A stretch of DNA of 64,000 nt from Paenibacillus sp. FSL A5-0031 (GCF_001956295.1 NZ_MRTD01000003.1:310001-374000), one strand, 5' to 3'. Positions 28,751 through 37,445 are shown, counted from the first letter of the stretch. Made by a program: numbers and translations. The notes: generated by a model not told the origin, from the letters alone.

Positions 28751-29159
28751 CGGAAAGTTTGACAGACAATCGCTGGCGGCCTTGTTGCCGCGAGAGGAAA
28801 GTCCGGGCTCCGCAGGGCAGGATGCTGGATAACGTCCAGTCAGCGCGAGCTGAAGGATAGTGCCACAGAAATGGACCGCCGATGGCCGGCTTTTAGCCGG
28901 AACAGGTAAGGGTGGAACCGTGGTGTAAGAGACCACGAGGAGCATAGGTGACTACGTTCCTGGTAAACCCCATCTGGAGCAAGACCGAGAGGACGCCGCA
29001 GCCCCTAAGCTGCAGCCTTAGCCTGAGGCGCGTCCGGGTTGGTTGCTGGAGCCGTATAGCAATGTACGGCCTAGATAGATGATTGTCGCTTCATCGTGGG
29101 AGGGTCGTTCCCGTTTGGACCACCAGAAGTACAGAACCCGGCTTACGACAAACTTTCCG
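28751..29159 (+). ncRNA. rnpB: RNase P RNA (A-type architecture)
   Basis: Catalytic RNA of RNase P, about 409 bases. The ends are set by the P1 helix: CGGAAAGTTTG (28751-28761) pairs perfectly with CAAACTTTCCG (29149-29159). Conserved core: GAGGAAAGTCCGGGCTCC, GATAGTGCCACAGAAA, CCGCCGATGGCC, GGTAAGGGTGGAA, TGGTAAACCCCATCTGGAGCAAGACC, CCTAGATAGATGATTGTCGC and ACAGAACCCGGCTTACGACA. The P13/P14-like segment (GGTGTAAGAGACCAC) and P16/P17-like region (GACGC...GCGTC) fit the A type, not the B type of B. subtilis. Confidence 0.95.
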
Positions 29160-29184
29160 CACGACCTTACACTTACAAACAAAG

Positions 29185-29215
29185 AGCACCCATCGCATGC
29201 GATGGGTGCTTTATT
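29185..29215. terminator. palindromic terminator between rnpB and the protease gene
   Basis: A 26-base perfect palindrome (29185-29210, arms AGCACCCATCGCA) is followed by TTATTGTG. It can serve both converging transcripts; the T tract is weak. Confidence 0.7.
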
Positions 29216-29227
29216 GTGTTTGCTGAA

Positions 29228-31075
29228 TTACTTCCCGTACTTATTCATAATCCGATCAAGCCTTCTTTTTACCTGATCGGGATAAGTTTGCAGCGCTCCA
29301 CCGTACTTTGAGGCAGCTTGCAGTGCTTTATCAACATCGATTTCTCCATAGCCAAAATAATCGTCTTTTCCTTTGGCTCCTAAATCAATAGCTGATTTTC
29401 TCATAATTTCCATAACCTCAACATTGGATAGCTCAGGATTAATGGACCGAATCAATCCTGCCAATGCCGCGACATGGGGACTTGCCATAGATGTGCCGGA
29501 CAATGCCGCATATTGACTGCCAGGATAGGTGCTCGCAATGCTGTCGCCAGGTGCTGCAACGTCTATATAATCGCCATAGTTAGAAAATGAAGCTTTTTCT
29601 TTGCTGCTGTTGGTAGCCGCAACAGCGAATACTTCCGGATATGCGGCTGGATACCCCGGACGATCCGTATTATCGTTACCGCTTGCTGCAATCATGACGA
29701 CGTCATGGTCATAGGCGTATTTAATCGCGTCATGAAGAAAATCGGCCTGCGCATAGTTGCCTAAGCTCATATTAATGACCTTGGCTCCATGATCAACGGC
29801 CCAAATAATACCTTGAGCGACGGAGTAAGTGGAGCCTGCACCGCTGCTATCCAATACTTTAACAGGCATAATTTTGTTGTACCACGATAAACCGGCAACA
29901 CCTTCATTATTGTTAACGGTAGCGCCAATGATGCCAGAAACATGGGTTCCGTGGCCAACATCATCATCGGGAGCTGCATTTTCATCTACAATATTTTTGC
30001 CTTCAGCAAGCTTACCCTTCAAATCCGGATGATTGCTTTGCACGCCGGTATCAAGCACAGCAATAATTACCTTGTCACTGCCTTTAGATAAACTCCAGCC
30101 CTTTTCCGTCTCAATTGAAGGCAAATTCCATTGATACTCTGAGTACAAAGCGTCATTTGGAACGATTGCGGCTGAGCTCTCATTTGTCATATACAAATAA
30201 TGTGGTTCTGTATATTCGGTATTCCACGTTTGCTTGAAATAACGGACGAGCTGATCCGTTTCAATATTTCTTGAGCGGAAAATAAAAGTATCCCCGACTT
30301 GTTTAACCCACTCCGCATTTATATCGCGTTTTACCTGTTCAAGCTCGCTGCCCGAAAGAGGCTTAACGAAATGGACAACGACGTCGCGAACATGATAATG
30401 ACTGGCATTACCGTTATCCTCGCCAGTACGAACAGTCGTATCGATCGTTGAGTTTGGTTTCACGGATTCGATTTTGTAATTTCCTTCCGCCGGATAAGGT
30501 ACAAGTCTAAGGTTGCGCATTTGATGATGTTCTACGGATTTCAAAATATCTTGTTTGATGACACCGACAACACCGATTCCACTATGCTTGGAGTCTGGCA
30601 CACCCAGCACCATATAACGGCTTCCATTTTTGGCCGTGAAAGAAGGGGATTCAAACTTGGCCCCTTTGCTAACTTGTGATTTTGCTTCAGAAACATAAGA
30701 TTTGACTTTCTGATCTTCTGTTTGTGGAAGGGCTCCTCGATCAACGCTGCGATTGCCTGAAATCCAGCTAATATAAGCCATGTGCGCATGCTCATGCATC
30801 ATATGCTTGATTTGTTGATCAGCTTCGTTTTTTGATCCCATGCTGGAGCTCATCAGCTTCTGAAAATCTTTGGAGCACTCCGTGGAGCAAAGCATCGCTG
30901 TCGCTTTCATATCGGATTGCAGCGCAGCAATTTTGAGCGTATGCTCGCGTTTTGCAGAAAAACTAGACGTTTGCGGCGGTTTTTTGACGTCTTTAGGGGC
31001 AAATATCGGCGTCATTGGTATAAGCAGAGCAGCTAAGGCTAAAATTGTAAGGCCACCAATCCATTTTCTATGCAT
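29228..31075 (-). CDS. secreted S8 (subtilisin-like) serine protease with long N-terminal region
   Basis: 615 residues. ATG at 31075 has GGAGGG upstream. A signal or anchor segment (about residues 5-25) is followed by roughly 290 residues of no family I recognise, containing CSTEC and a His/Met-rich stretch (MMHEHAHM); part probably serves as prodomain. The subtilase domain carries Asp342 in AVLDTGV, His375 in HGTHVSG, the GN oxyanion region AASGND and Ser529 in GTSMASPH. It is convergent to rnpB and divergent from the next gene. Probably an extracellular or cell-wall protease. Confidence 0.92.
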   Translation of the reverse strand: MHRKWIGGLTILALAALLIPMTPIFAPKDVKKPPQTSSFSAKREHTLKIAALQSDMKATAMLCSTECSKDFQKLMSSSMGSKNEADQQIKHMMHEHAHMAYISWISGNRSVDRGALPQTEDQKVKSYVSEAKSQVSKGAKFESPSFTAKNGSRYMVLGVPDSKHSGIGVVGVIKQDILKSVEHHQMRNLRLVPYPAEGNYKIESVKPNSTIDTTVRTGEDNGNASHYHVRDVVVHFVKPLSGSELEQVKRDINAEWVKQVGDTFIFRSRNIETDQLVRYFKQTWNTEYTEPHYLYMTNESSAAIVPNDALYSEYQWNLPSIETEKGWSLSKGSDKVIIAVLDTGVQSNHPDLKGKLAEGKNIVDENAAPDDDVGHGTHVSGIIGATVNNNEGVAGLSWYNKIMPVKVLDSSGAGSTYSVAQGIIWAVDHGAKVINMSLGNYAQADFLHDAIKYAYDHDVVMIAASGNDNTDRPGYPAAYPEVFAVAATNSSKEKASFSNYGDYIDVAAPGDSIASTYPGSQYAALSGTSMASPHVAALAGLIRSINPELSNVEVMEIMRKSAIDLGAKGKDDYFGYGEIDVDKALQAASKYGGALQTYPDQVKRRLDRIMNKYGK

Positions 31076-31175
31076 GCCTGAAACCCTCCATTGATCGTTC
31101 TATATTAGAGCTAAGTCTAATCTATAGGTTCGGATTCCAAGGCTTAAAATATGCGAAGGAAAGCGTTAATCGCCA

Positions 31176-31202
31176 GTACCACTTAAATGTAATTTGTGGT
31201 AC
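31176..31202 (+). repeat. inverted repeat upstream of the ypuI-like gene
   Basis: GTACCAC (31176-31182) and GTGGTAC (31196-31202) are a perfect 7-bp inverted repeat with a 13-base AT-rich spacer. The right arm overlaps a possible -10 (TACGAT 31200-31205). Possible operator. Confidence 0.5.
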
Positions 31203-31259
31203 GATAGTGATGATTGTAGTTTTTACGTGTGTTTGGATTATGAAAGGGGAACTACCTAT

Positions 31260-31760
31260 ATGCCAACTGCCAACGTCAAAGCACTAACGGAATCAACTCG
31301 CACAAAGCTAAAGGATGCGTTAAGCCAACTGGAACCGTTTCTGAATAACAATTCCTTGCCCCAATTAACCGGCGAAGATGATGGAGAAGAAGCACATACT
31401 TTTTACAAAGGCCTTTTATCCGATTTGAGACATTTATTGGTCTTTTCTGAAGTCTCGGTTGAAAAGCTGGGAGTATTGCTCAGACGGCCCAATTTTGATA
31501 CAGATTATGCGGAACGCGTGCTGTATGAGGTTTACCATCAATGCGTAAGCGCGTTTTTCTATCCGAAGAACGAATGTTATTCTGAAGATGGCCGTTATGC
31601 TTATACTGGCCAAGATGCGATTCGTTTCCGCTTTAAACCGAATCGTGATTCTCGTGGTATCGTACTTAGTGTTTCCAAGGTTTTTGAAGAACTGCGTGAT
31701 GAATTAGCGTATTACGAAAATGATTACATGACTCAGCGTCGTATGCAAGGACAAAAATAA
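31260..31760 (+). CDS. YpuI-like protein (DUF3907)
   Basis: 166 residues from ATG 31260, preceded by AAAGGGGA. Reads as a soluble helical protein with the core SDLRHLLVFSEVSVEKLGVLLRRP and a C-terminal RFRFKPNRDSRGIVLSVSKVFEELRDELAYYE. By overall pattern I place it with the Bacillus YpuI/DUF3907 family, whose role is unknown. Assignment is moderate; the reading frame itself is convincing. Confidence 0.75.
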   Translation: MPTANVKALTESTRTKLKDALSQLEPFLNNNSLPQLTGEDDGEEAHTFYKGLLSDLRHLLVFSEVSVEKLGVLLRRPNFDTDYAERVLYEVYHQCVSAFFYPKNECYSEDGRYAYTGQDAIRFRFKPNRDSRGIVLSVSKVFEELRDELAYYENDYMTQRRMQGQK

Positions 31761-31814
31761 GGCAGAATGAATCACCTCCGGTCAGGGAAACTTGATAGTG
31801 GAGGTGATTTTTTT

Positions 31815-32027
31815 ATGCCAAAAGGCGTGTCTTGTAGTGTCGCTAACTGCAACTTCTGGAAAGAAGGCAATAATTGTGGAGCTAGTGAAATCAACATCGA
31901 AATCGATCAACATGCAGGCGCCAATTTTAAAGAAGAATTTGCTGCGGATGACCTCGGACTATTTCATCAAGATCAAGCTGAACAATCAAAGTCAACATGC
32001 TGCCTTACCTTTAAACCAAAGGAGTGA
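31815..32027 (+). CDS. DUF1540 cysteine-rich small protein
   Basis: 70 residues. ATG 31815 has a near-perfect site (GGAGGTGATT). Four cysteines in the DUF1540 spacing: VSCSVANCNFWKEGNNCGASEI plus the late CCLTF. Such proteins are common in endospore formers and probably bind a metal; the function is unknown. The next gene starts 6 bases later, suggesting co-transcription. Confidence 0.85.
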   Translation: MPKGVSCSVANCNFWKEGNNCGASEINIEIDQHAGANFKEEFAADDLGLFHQDQAEQSKSTCCLTFKPKE

Positions 32028-32033
32028 TGGTCG

Positions 32034-32450
32034 ATGGGTAAATATGAAGACGATTATAAATCATTGTTGGATGATCGAGATCGATCTGAACGAACAAGCC
32101 ATCCAGTTGTGGGGACGGATCGCTTGATTGATGTAAATGAAGAAATGGCTGCTGATTTTGCAATCAACAATCCAGCGGTTCATACAGAGCGCAAAGAAGA
32201 CCGTTATGAGGAGAGAGAAGAGCGGGTAGATGCCGAGTCCGGAGGTTATGCTCTTGGATGGGTATCACTTGTGTTTGCAATTGCGTCTTGGTTTCTATGG
32301 CCTGTACTCATTGGTGCAACATCAGTCGTACTTGGTTTTATAGCATACCGACAAGGCGCACGCGGACTAGGCGGTTGGTCTATGGCGATCGGAGCTATTG
32401 CATTAATGTTAAATTTAATTATCGTCCCTTTTTATTACGCGATCACCTAA
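32034..32450 (+). CDS. small membrane protein, DUF4190-like
   Basis: 138 residues. An acidic hydrophilic N-terminus of about 75 residues (with EERKEDRYEEREERVD-type charged run) is followed by two to three membrane segments (GWVSLVFAIASWFLWPVLIGATSVVLGFIAYRQGARGLGGWSMAIGAIALMLNLIIVPFYY, about residues 78-136) that resemble DUF4190. ATG 32034 follows AAAGGAGTG. No function can be assigned. Confidence 0.75.
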   Translation: MGKYEDDYKSLLDDRDRSERTSHPVVGTDRLIDVNEEMAADFAINNPAVHTERKEDRYEEREERVDAESGGYALGWVSLVFAIASWFLWPVLIGATSVVLGFIAYRQGARGLGGWSMAIGAIALMLNLIIVPFYYAIT

Positions 32451-32460
32451 CCGAATAAAA

Positions 32461-32500
32461 AAAAGCTCCTTCCCGGTAAATCGGGAGGGAGCTTTTTTTA
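32461..32500. terminator. bidirectional terminator
   Basis: AGCTCCTTCCCG and CGGGAGGGAGCT form a 12-bp stem with one wobble, flanked by A and T runs on both sides, serving the plus-strand membrane gene and the converging minus-strand gene. Confidence 0.9.
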
Positions 32501-33127
32501 TTTTAGAGCTTGCTCACGGTGCTTCTGTACTTCCACATTCAAAGCGAGCATCTCCCGATCCAGGAGATGAATCATATCGGCAGAGCCTTTGAGCTGCTGT
32601 TGTATATGTAGCGGAATTTGCTCATTGAATTTATAATAGATCTTATGCTCGAGACTTGCCCAGAAATCCATGGCAATCGTTCTAATTTGAATTTCTACAA
32701 GCACATTTTCGGTTCGATCGGTAAGGAAGACCGGTATTTCAATTAGCAAATGAATGCTCTGATAACCATTTGGCTTCGGATTGATGACATAATCCTTGAG
32801 CTCAACGACACGCACGTCGCTTTGCTTGCTAATCATGTCGACGATTTGATAAATATCGGTAGAGAAGGAACAGATTACGCGTACACCAGCAATATCCCGA
32901 ATATGCTCTTTGGCATCCTCAAGAGTAATAGGGAGCCCTTTGCGCTGAAGCTTCTGCATAACGCTCTCTGGCGCTTTGATTCTGGTCTTCATATGCTCGA
33001 TCGGATTGTAATCATGAATAAATTGAAATTCTTCATTTAGAATGTTAAGTTTTGTTTCTACAGCATCGAGCGCAAATTTATAAGTCAGAAAAAAATGAGC
33101 CCATTGCTTTAGTTGATTCGTTTTCAT
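32498..33127 (-). CDS. relP: small alarmone synthetase, RelP/YwaC type
   Basis: 209 residues, a stand-alone (p)ppGpp synthetase with no hydrolase or regulatory domains. RelA/SpoT synthetase signatures: HIRDIAGVRVICSF, VVELKDYVINPKPNGYQSIHLLIEIP and EIQIRTIAMDFWASLEHKIYYK. The N-terminal YKFALDAVETKLNILNEEF resembles B. subtilis YwaC (SAS2) more than YjbM (SAS1); that distinction is from memory of the families. In B. subtilis ywaC responds to cell-envelope stress. It stands alone on the minus strand and ends in a shared terminator. Confidence 0.9.
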   Translation of the reverse strand: MKTNQLKQWAHFFLTYKFALDAVETKLNILNEEFQFIHDYNPIEHMKTRIKAPESVMQKLQRKGLPITLEDAKEHIRDIAGVRVICSFSTDIYQIVDMISKQSDVRVVELKDYVINPKPNGYQSIHLLIEIPVFLTDRTENVLVEIQIRTIAMDFWASLEHKIYYKFNEQIPLHIQQQLKGSADMIHLLDREMLALNVEVQKHREQALK

Positions 33128-33284
33128 ACGCAGATCACTCCTGATATAACAATTATATATATGTGATTATTAGCTGGAACGGTTTCGACATAAGCGAGAA
33201 TCGTTGTATTATTATAATGGTCGATATTATATGCCAAGTCAAATTTATAGCATACTTAAAAGTCAACAGACGGGAGAGTTAATC

Positions 33285-34073
33285 ATGATTATTGACATTC
33301 ATAACGTATCGTGGGAACAAAATAACAATAAAATTTTGGAACAAATAAGCTGGAAAGTAAACGAAGGTGAGCATTGGTGTTTGCTTGGACTGAACGGGTC
33401 TGGCAAAACAACATTGCTGAATATGATTAACGGCTATATATGGCCATCTGAAGGCAGTATGGCGGTTCTTGGAAAAAAATTCGGAGAATTTGATTTGCGC
33501 GAGCTGAGAAAAAGCATTGGTTGGGTTAGTACTTCATTGCAGCAAAAGCTATATGGCTCTGAGACTGCTCTGAAAATTGTTCTTAGCGGCAAATTTGCAA
33601 CAATTGGACTATATGATCAAACCGATTCTGCTGACATGATCCAAGCAGAAGAATTAATGAGAACGCTTGGCTGTACTGCTTTAATGGAGCGAACCTACAA
33701 CACGCTGTCACAAGGAGAGAAGCAGCGAGTGTTGATCGCAAGGGCGCTGATGGCTTCTCCGAAGCTGTTAATACTGGATGAGCCATGTACAGGCCTTGAT
33801 GTATTTGCACGCGAGCAGCTGCTCCAAATGATAGCTGCTGTGGCAGGCGAGCAGAATGCTCCTACCATTATTTACGTGACCCATCACGTGGAAGAGATAT
33901 TGCCTTGCTTTGCAAAAACGCTTTTAATTAAGAAGGGGAAGGTGTTTGCAGCAAATGACACTTCTGAGGTGCTGACATCCGCACTTATGAGTGATTTTTT
34001 TGGAGTGCCTGTCCATATCGAGAAGCGTAATAGCCGAAACTGGATTACTGTTGAGGGGGATTTATGGAATTAG
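33285..34073 (+). CDS. ABC transporter ATP-binding protein (YlmA-like)
   Basis: 262 residues from ATG 33285 with GGGAGAG upstream; the longer open frame from 33204 has no ribosome site. Walker A GLNGSGKTT (about residues 36-44), Q-loop STSLQQK, signature LSQGEKQRV, Walker B LLILDEPCTGLD and H-loop YVTHHVEE are complete. It resembles the YlmA group of lone ATPases. There is no permease or binding-protein gene; instead it overlaps the next gene, a membrane-anchored hydrolase, by 10 bases. Confidence 0.9.
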   Translation: MIIDIHNVSWEQNNNKILEQISWKVNEGEHWCLLGLNGSGKTTLLNMINGYIWPSEGSMAVLGKKFGEFDLRELRKSIGWVSTSLQQKLYGSETALKIVLSGKFATIGLYDQTDSADMIQAEELMRTLGCTALMERTYNTLSQGEKQRVLIARALMASPKLLILDEPCTGLDVFAREQLLQMIAAVAGEQNAPTIIYVTHHVEEILPCFAKTLLIKKGKVFAANDTSEVLTSALMSDFFGVPVHIEKRNSRNWITVEGDLWN

Positions 34074-36388
34074 TATTGCAAGAGCCGCAGTTTCAGCTGC
34101 AGCAGCCTCCTGAGCCAAAAAGATGGAAAAAAATAATGGCTTGGTTAAAAAATCGATTTGAGCTTAGGAATGATCGAGATCATTATATAGCGAGAATTGC
34201 TACAGGAAGCACAGCTCTATTTGCGTCACTAGCGATGACGGCAGCCGCGCTTGGCATGCCGACTGGACTTGGTACGGGCATTGATATTTTACTTTTTTTA
34301 ATTTTGAATATCGTTGCTATGAGTCTAGCAGCAAACTTGCTATCATTTATATATTCAATGTTGTATTTACCAATACCACGCAGACTTGCGGCTGTATGGA
34401 CATACGCTTCGATAGAGGCTTATCTGATTTTGTATTATGCTGAGCTCGGCATACTCATGTCGATTATCATTGCGTTAGCTTTTACCTTAATAGGGTCTGC
34501 TGCGGGCTGTTTGCTCGGTGTCCTCTTAAAGTTAAAAATAAAGCGACGGAGCAAATTTTTGATTATGGTTGGAGCAGCTTCTGTTGCAGCGATCAGCTAT
34601 CTGTTTGTTTATTGGCCAGGAACTGCAGCTATGTCTCAAACGGCTGACGTCGCGCTGGACAGCAATTCCATTAATAATACAATAAATGCGCCTGATCCAG
34701 CTGAGAATGGGAAATTTGCATTTCAGACTTTCACTTACGGAAGCGGGCTGGATAAGCATAGAGTCATTTTTGGCAAAGAGGTTGATGTTCGATCTACGGC
34801 AGTTGATGCTTCAGCTTATATTACAGAATGGTCAAAACTGAAAACAAAATTTTGGGGATTTAACGAGCATGATCTGCCTTTAAATGGCCGTGTCTGGATG
34901 CCGGAGGGTGAAGGACCATATCCAATTGCACTTATCGTACATGGCAATCATTTGATGGAGGATTTTTCTGATGGGGGTTACGGCTATTTGGGAGAGCTGC
35001 TTGCTAGCCAAGGCATAATAGCCATTTCAGTAGATGAGAATTTTTTAAACTATTCCGTTTGGTCTGGTATACCTAATAATGATATGAAGGTACGCGCTTG
35101 GGTACTTCTTAAGCATTTGCAGCAAATTAAACAGTTGAACGAAGAAGTCGGTAATCCTTTTACCGGAAAGGTTGACTTAAGCAGGGTTGCATTAATTGGT
35201 CATTCCCGCGGCGGCCAAGCAGTAGCTATGGCTTCTGACGCGGATCGCTGGTTTAAAGACGACAAAACATTAAAGAGCTTAAATGATGTTATAATCGAGT
35301 CTGTTGTGGCAATCGCCCCAACAGATAAGCAAGTCGATAATAAATCGGCTCAGCTGACCGATGTAAATTACTTGACGCTTCAAGGGGCGCGAGATGCGGA
35401 TGTAAACAATTTTTACGGTGATCGACAGTACAGCAGAACGAAGTTCCAAGAGTCAACGGATAAGTTTAAGGCAGCTCTTTATATCGCGGATGCTAATCAC
35501 AGTCAATTTAATTCTGACTGGGGGAGAATGGATGAGCGTCCGCCGGGAGGTCTATTCTTGAGTCGTAAGGAGCTGCTTGCAGCTGAGGACCAGCGTCAAG
35601 TTTCCAAAGTTTATGTATCGGCATTTTTGCAAGCTACTTTGCTGGGTGAAAACAGCTATAAGCAGCTTTTTGAAGATTATCGCTCTGGACTTGATTGGCT
35701 GCCAAATACAGCGTATACCAATCGGTTTGAATCGTCCGATTTTACAGAGATTGCAAGGTATGATGATGGCAAGCAAAAAACAGCTCTGAAAAATGGCGGC
35801 AAGGCGAGCGTTGCTGGAATGATCGATTGGAGCATCGCATCAGCCGAAGACCGCGATGGCAAAAACAAAGGTACAAAAGGAATCGAGCTGGAATGGTCGG
35901 AGCCTGGGGCGGAATATGCTTTGGAATTATCGCCAAATACGATTGATCAAGCCGCAGAAATAACGGAGGGCAATCTTGTATTTTCGATGGCAAATCTTGA
36001 ACGTGATTTGATTGCTGTTGAGGATAAAGACAAAGCGGATGCTGCTAATAACGCATTAGAACTCACTGAACCGCCGCCGCTGCCGGTCATAGAGATTGAG
36101 CTTACGACGACTGAAGGCGAGAGTATAGAGCTAGGCTTAGATAAAGTTATGCCTGTGGCGCCGCCAACGTATACTGCTTTTATGGCTTTTCCTTGGCTGG
36201 AGGAGCGCATTAAGGATGAGAAATACAAAGAATCTTCGGAGCCCATATTTCAAACCTACACACTGCCGCTTGAGCTGTTCAGCTCAGACGAATTAGCGAT
36301 AAAAGCGGATGAGATTAGCCGAATTACGTTTCGTTTTGTAAGTGGACCAGGAAAAGTAATGATTGATGATATTGGGTTTACATCATAG
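34064..36388 (+). CDS. multi-pass membrane protein with alpha/beta-hydrolase domain
   Basis: 774 residues. ATG 34064 lies within the end of the ABC gene (GAGGGGG upstream). The first 190 residues contain about five membrane segments; then an alpha/beta hydrolase domain follows, with PIALIVHGNH (oxyanion region), nucleophile Ser381 in GHSRGGQAVA and a plausible catalytic His in DANHSQFNSDWG. The last 200 residues look like a carbohydrate-binding or jelly-roll domain (ITFRFVSGPGKVMIDDIGF). Probably the hydrolase faces outside. Substrate unknown; lipase or dienelactone-hydrolase-like by motif only. Confidence 0.8.
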   Translation: MELVLQEPQFQLQQPPEPKRWKKIMAWLKNRFELRNDRDHYIARIATGSTALFASLAMTAAALGMPTGLGTGIDILLFLILNIVAMSLAANLLSFIYSMLYLPIPRRLAAVWTYASIEAYLILYYAELGILMSIIIALAFTLIGSAAGCLLGVLLKLKIKRRSKFLIMVGAASVAAISYLFVYWPGTAAMSQTADVALDSNSINNTINAPDPAENGKFAFQTFTYGSGLDKHRVIFGKEVDVRSTAVDASAYITEWSKLKTKFWGFNEHDLPLNGRVWMPEGEGPYPIALIVHGNHLMEDFSDGGYGYLGELLASQGIIAISVDENFLNYSVWSGIPNNDMKVRAWVLLKHLQQIKQLNEEVGNPFTGKVDLSRVALIGHSRGGQAVAMASDADRWFKDDKTLKSLNDVIIESVVAIAPTDKQVDNKSAQLTDVNYLTLQGARDADVNNFYGDRQYSRTKFQESTDKFKAALYIADANHSQFNSDWGRMDERPPGGLFLSRKELLAAEDQRQVSKVYVSAFLQATLLGENSYKQLFEDYRSGLDWLPNTAYTNRFESSDFTEIARYDDGKQKTALKNGGKASVAGMIDWSIASAEDRDGKNKGTKGIELEWSEPGAEYALELSPNTIDQAAEITEGNLVFSMANLERDLIAVEDKDKADAANNALELTEPPPLPVIEIELTTTEGESIELGLDKVMPVAPPTYTAFMAFPWLEERIKDEKYKESSEPIFQTYTLPLELFSSDELAIKADEISRITFRFVSGPGKVMIDDIGFTS

Positions 36389-36400
36389 CGAGCAAATAGG

Positions 36401-36435
36401 AAAGCGGGATGCCTGGCAGTTGGCATCCCGCTTTT
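36401..36435. terminator. bidirectional terminator
   Basis: GCGGGATGCC (36404-36413) pairs with GGCATCCCGC (36422-36431), with A and T runs outside. It separates the hydrolase gene from the converging transporter gene. Confidence 0.9.
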
Positions 36436-36479
36436 ACAACCTTATATGAATCATAAGTTACGAGCTTGTCCAGATGGCA

Positions 36480-37205
36480 TCAGCCCGGAAGACTTTCCTT
36501 CTCTTCTTTAAAGGTAAAGTTTCTTGCAGCATATAAGAATGGTGTCGAACAAAGGGATACGATAAATTTGATGACATAAGTCGATAAGAAAATTGAGAGC
36601 CAAAGCTTGCTGCTATAGCCTGGTGCGCCTGCAAAAGCAATGGTGCAAAATATGAACGTATCGACTAGCTGACTTACCATAGTACTCCCATTATTACGAA
36701 TCCAGAGCTGATTAGGAGCCGGACATAAACGTTTTAAAGTGGAGTAAATTTTGACGTCCAAAAATTGGCTCACAAAATATGCGCATAAGCTTGCTAGTGC
36801 AATTCTTGGCATTAGACCGAATAACGTTTCCATAGCACCTTGAACCTGCAGAGGAAATTCTTCATTTAACGGATTAAAAAGAAGCGCCATCTGCATAATA
36901 ATGGTCGAAGTAATAAGCGTGAAGAATCCGAACCAAACGGCTCTTTTGGCCGCTTTCTCGCCATACTTTTCATTAAGAAGGTCTGACGCCAAGTAGATAG
37001 TTCCGTACATCGTATTGCCAAGCGTTATAGCAATAATCATGCCGAAGGCATGGATATCGATTGTTTTGACGACTTGAATGTTGGCTAACACGGTAGCCAT
37101 TCCTATCCAAGCGTAAATGCCTATCCGGCCAAAAAAACGATACGAAAGAAGAAATAACGAAAAATGCACGAGCATGAAGATCGCGCCAAACCATAAATTA
37201 AACAT
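36480..37205 (-). CDS. yhhQ: queuosine precursor transporter (YhhQ/DUF165, VUT family)
   Basis: 241 residues, about six membrane segments. The family takes up preQ0 or preQ1 for queuosine in tRNA. Family features: VVKTIDIHAFGMIIAITLGNTMYGTIYLASDLLNEKYGEKAAKRAV, then QFLDVKIYSTLKR and the signature NNGSTMVSQLVDTFIFCTIAF. ATG at 37205 has GGAGGT 10 bases upstream, buried in a preQ1-I riboswitch (37217-37254), which independently supports the substrate. No queuosine synthesis gene is in the window. Confidence 0.92.
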   Translation of the reverse strand: MFNLWFGAIFMLVHFSLFLLSYRFFGRIGIYAWIGMATVLANIQVVKTIDIHAFGMIIAITLGNTMYGTIYLASDLLNEKYGEKAAKRAVWFGFFTLITSTIIMQMALLFNPLNEEFPLQVQGAMETLFGLMPRIALASLCAYFVSQFLDVKIYSTLKRLCPAPNQLWIRNNGSTMVSQLVDTFIFCTIAFAGAPGYSSKLWLSIFLSTYVIKFIVSLCSTPFLYAARNFTFKEEKESLPG

Positions 37206-37216
37206 GTTGCTTGTTA

Positions 37217-37254
37217 CCTCCTAGTTTTGATAACGCGGGAGTTTTCGAACCGCG
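37217..37254 (-). promoter_or_regulatory. preQ1 class I riboswitch, translational
   Basis: On the minus strand: CGCGG (P1 5' strand), the conserved GGTTC, an AT-rich loop, TCCCGCG closing P1, then TTATCAAAACTA running directly into AGGAGG. This matches the B. subtilis queC aptamer pattern (GGTTC ... CCCTCTATAAAAAACTA). The aptamer's 3' strand overlaps the ribosome-binding site of yhhQ, so preQ1 binding should block translation. Confidence 0.88.
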
Positions 37255-37300
37255 AATTGCTTGACTGATAAGACTTCTGAGTTGTTTTTCTGCCTTTGTC

Positions 37301-37329
37301 ATTATAAACGCTTCTTAGGAGCGGAGCAA
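37301..37329 (-). promoter_or_regulatory. sigma-A promoter for yhhQ
   Basis: Minus strand TTGCTC (37329-37324), 17 bases, consensus TATAAT (37306-37301), about 47 bases before the aptamer. Confidence 0.6.
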
Positions 37330-37445
37330 TAACTTTTGATTGTTGTTTCATTTAGGCGGCAGAAGATGGTAAAATGGATGTTACGTTTTAAAACATGGTA
37401 TGCCAAAGACTTGGTTAACCTTACTAATAGTTAAGGAGTGGTAAA

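Noticed and set aside
28739..29311. Open frames on both strands in the rnpB region
   Set aside because: The conserved RNase P core explains this sequence.
33204..33284. N-terminal extension of the ABC ATPase
   Set aside because: No ribosome-binding site, and family members start near ATG 33285.
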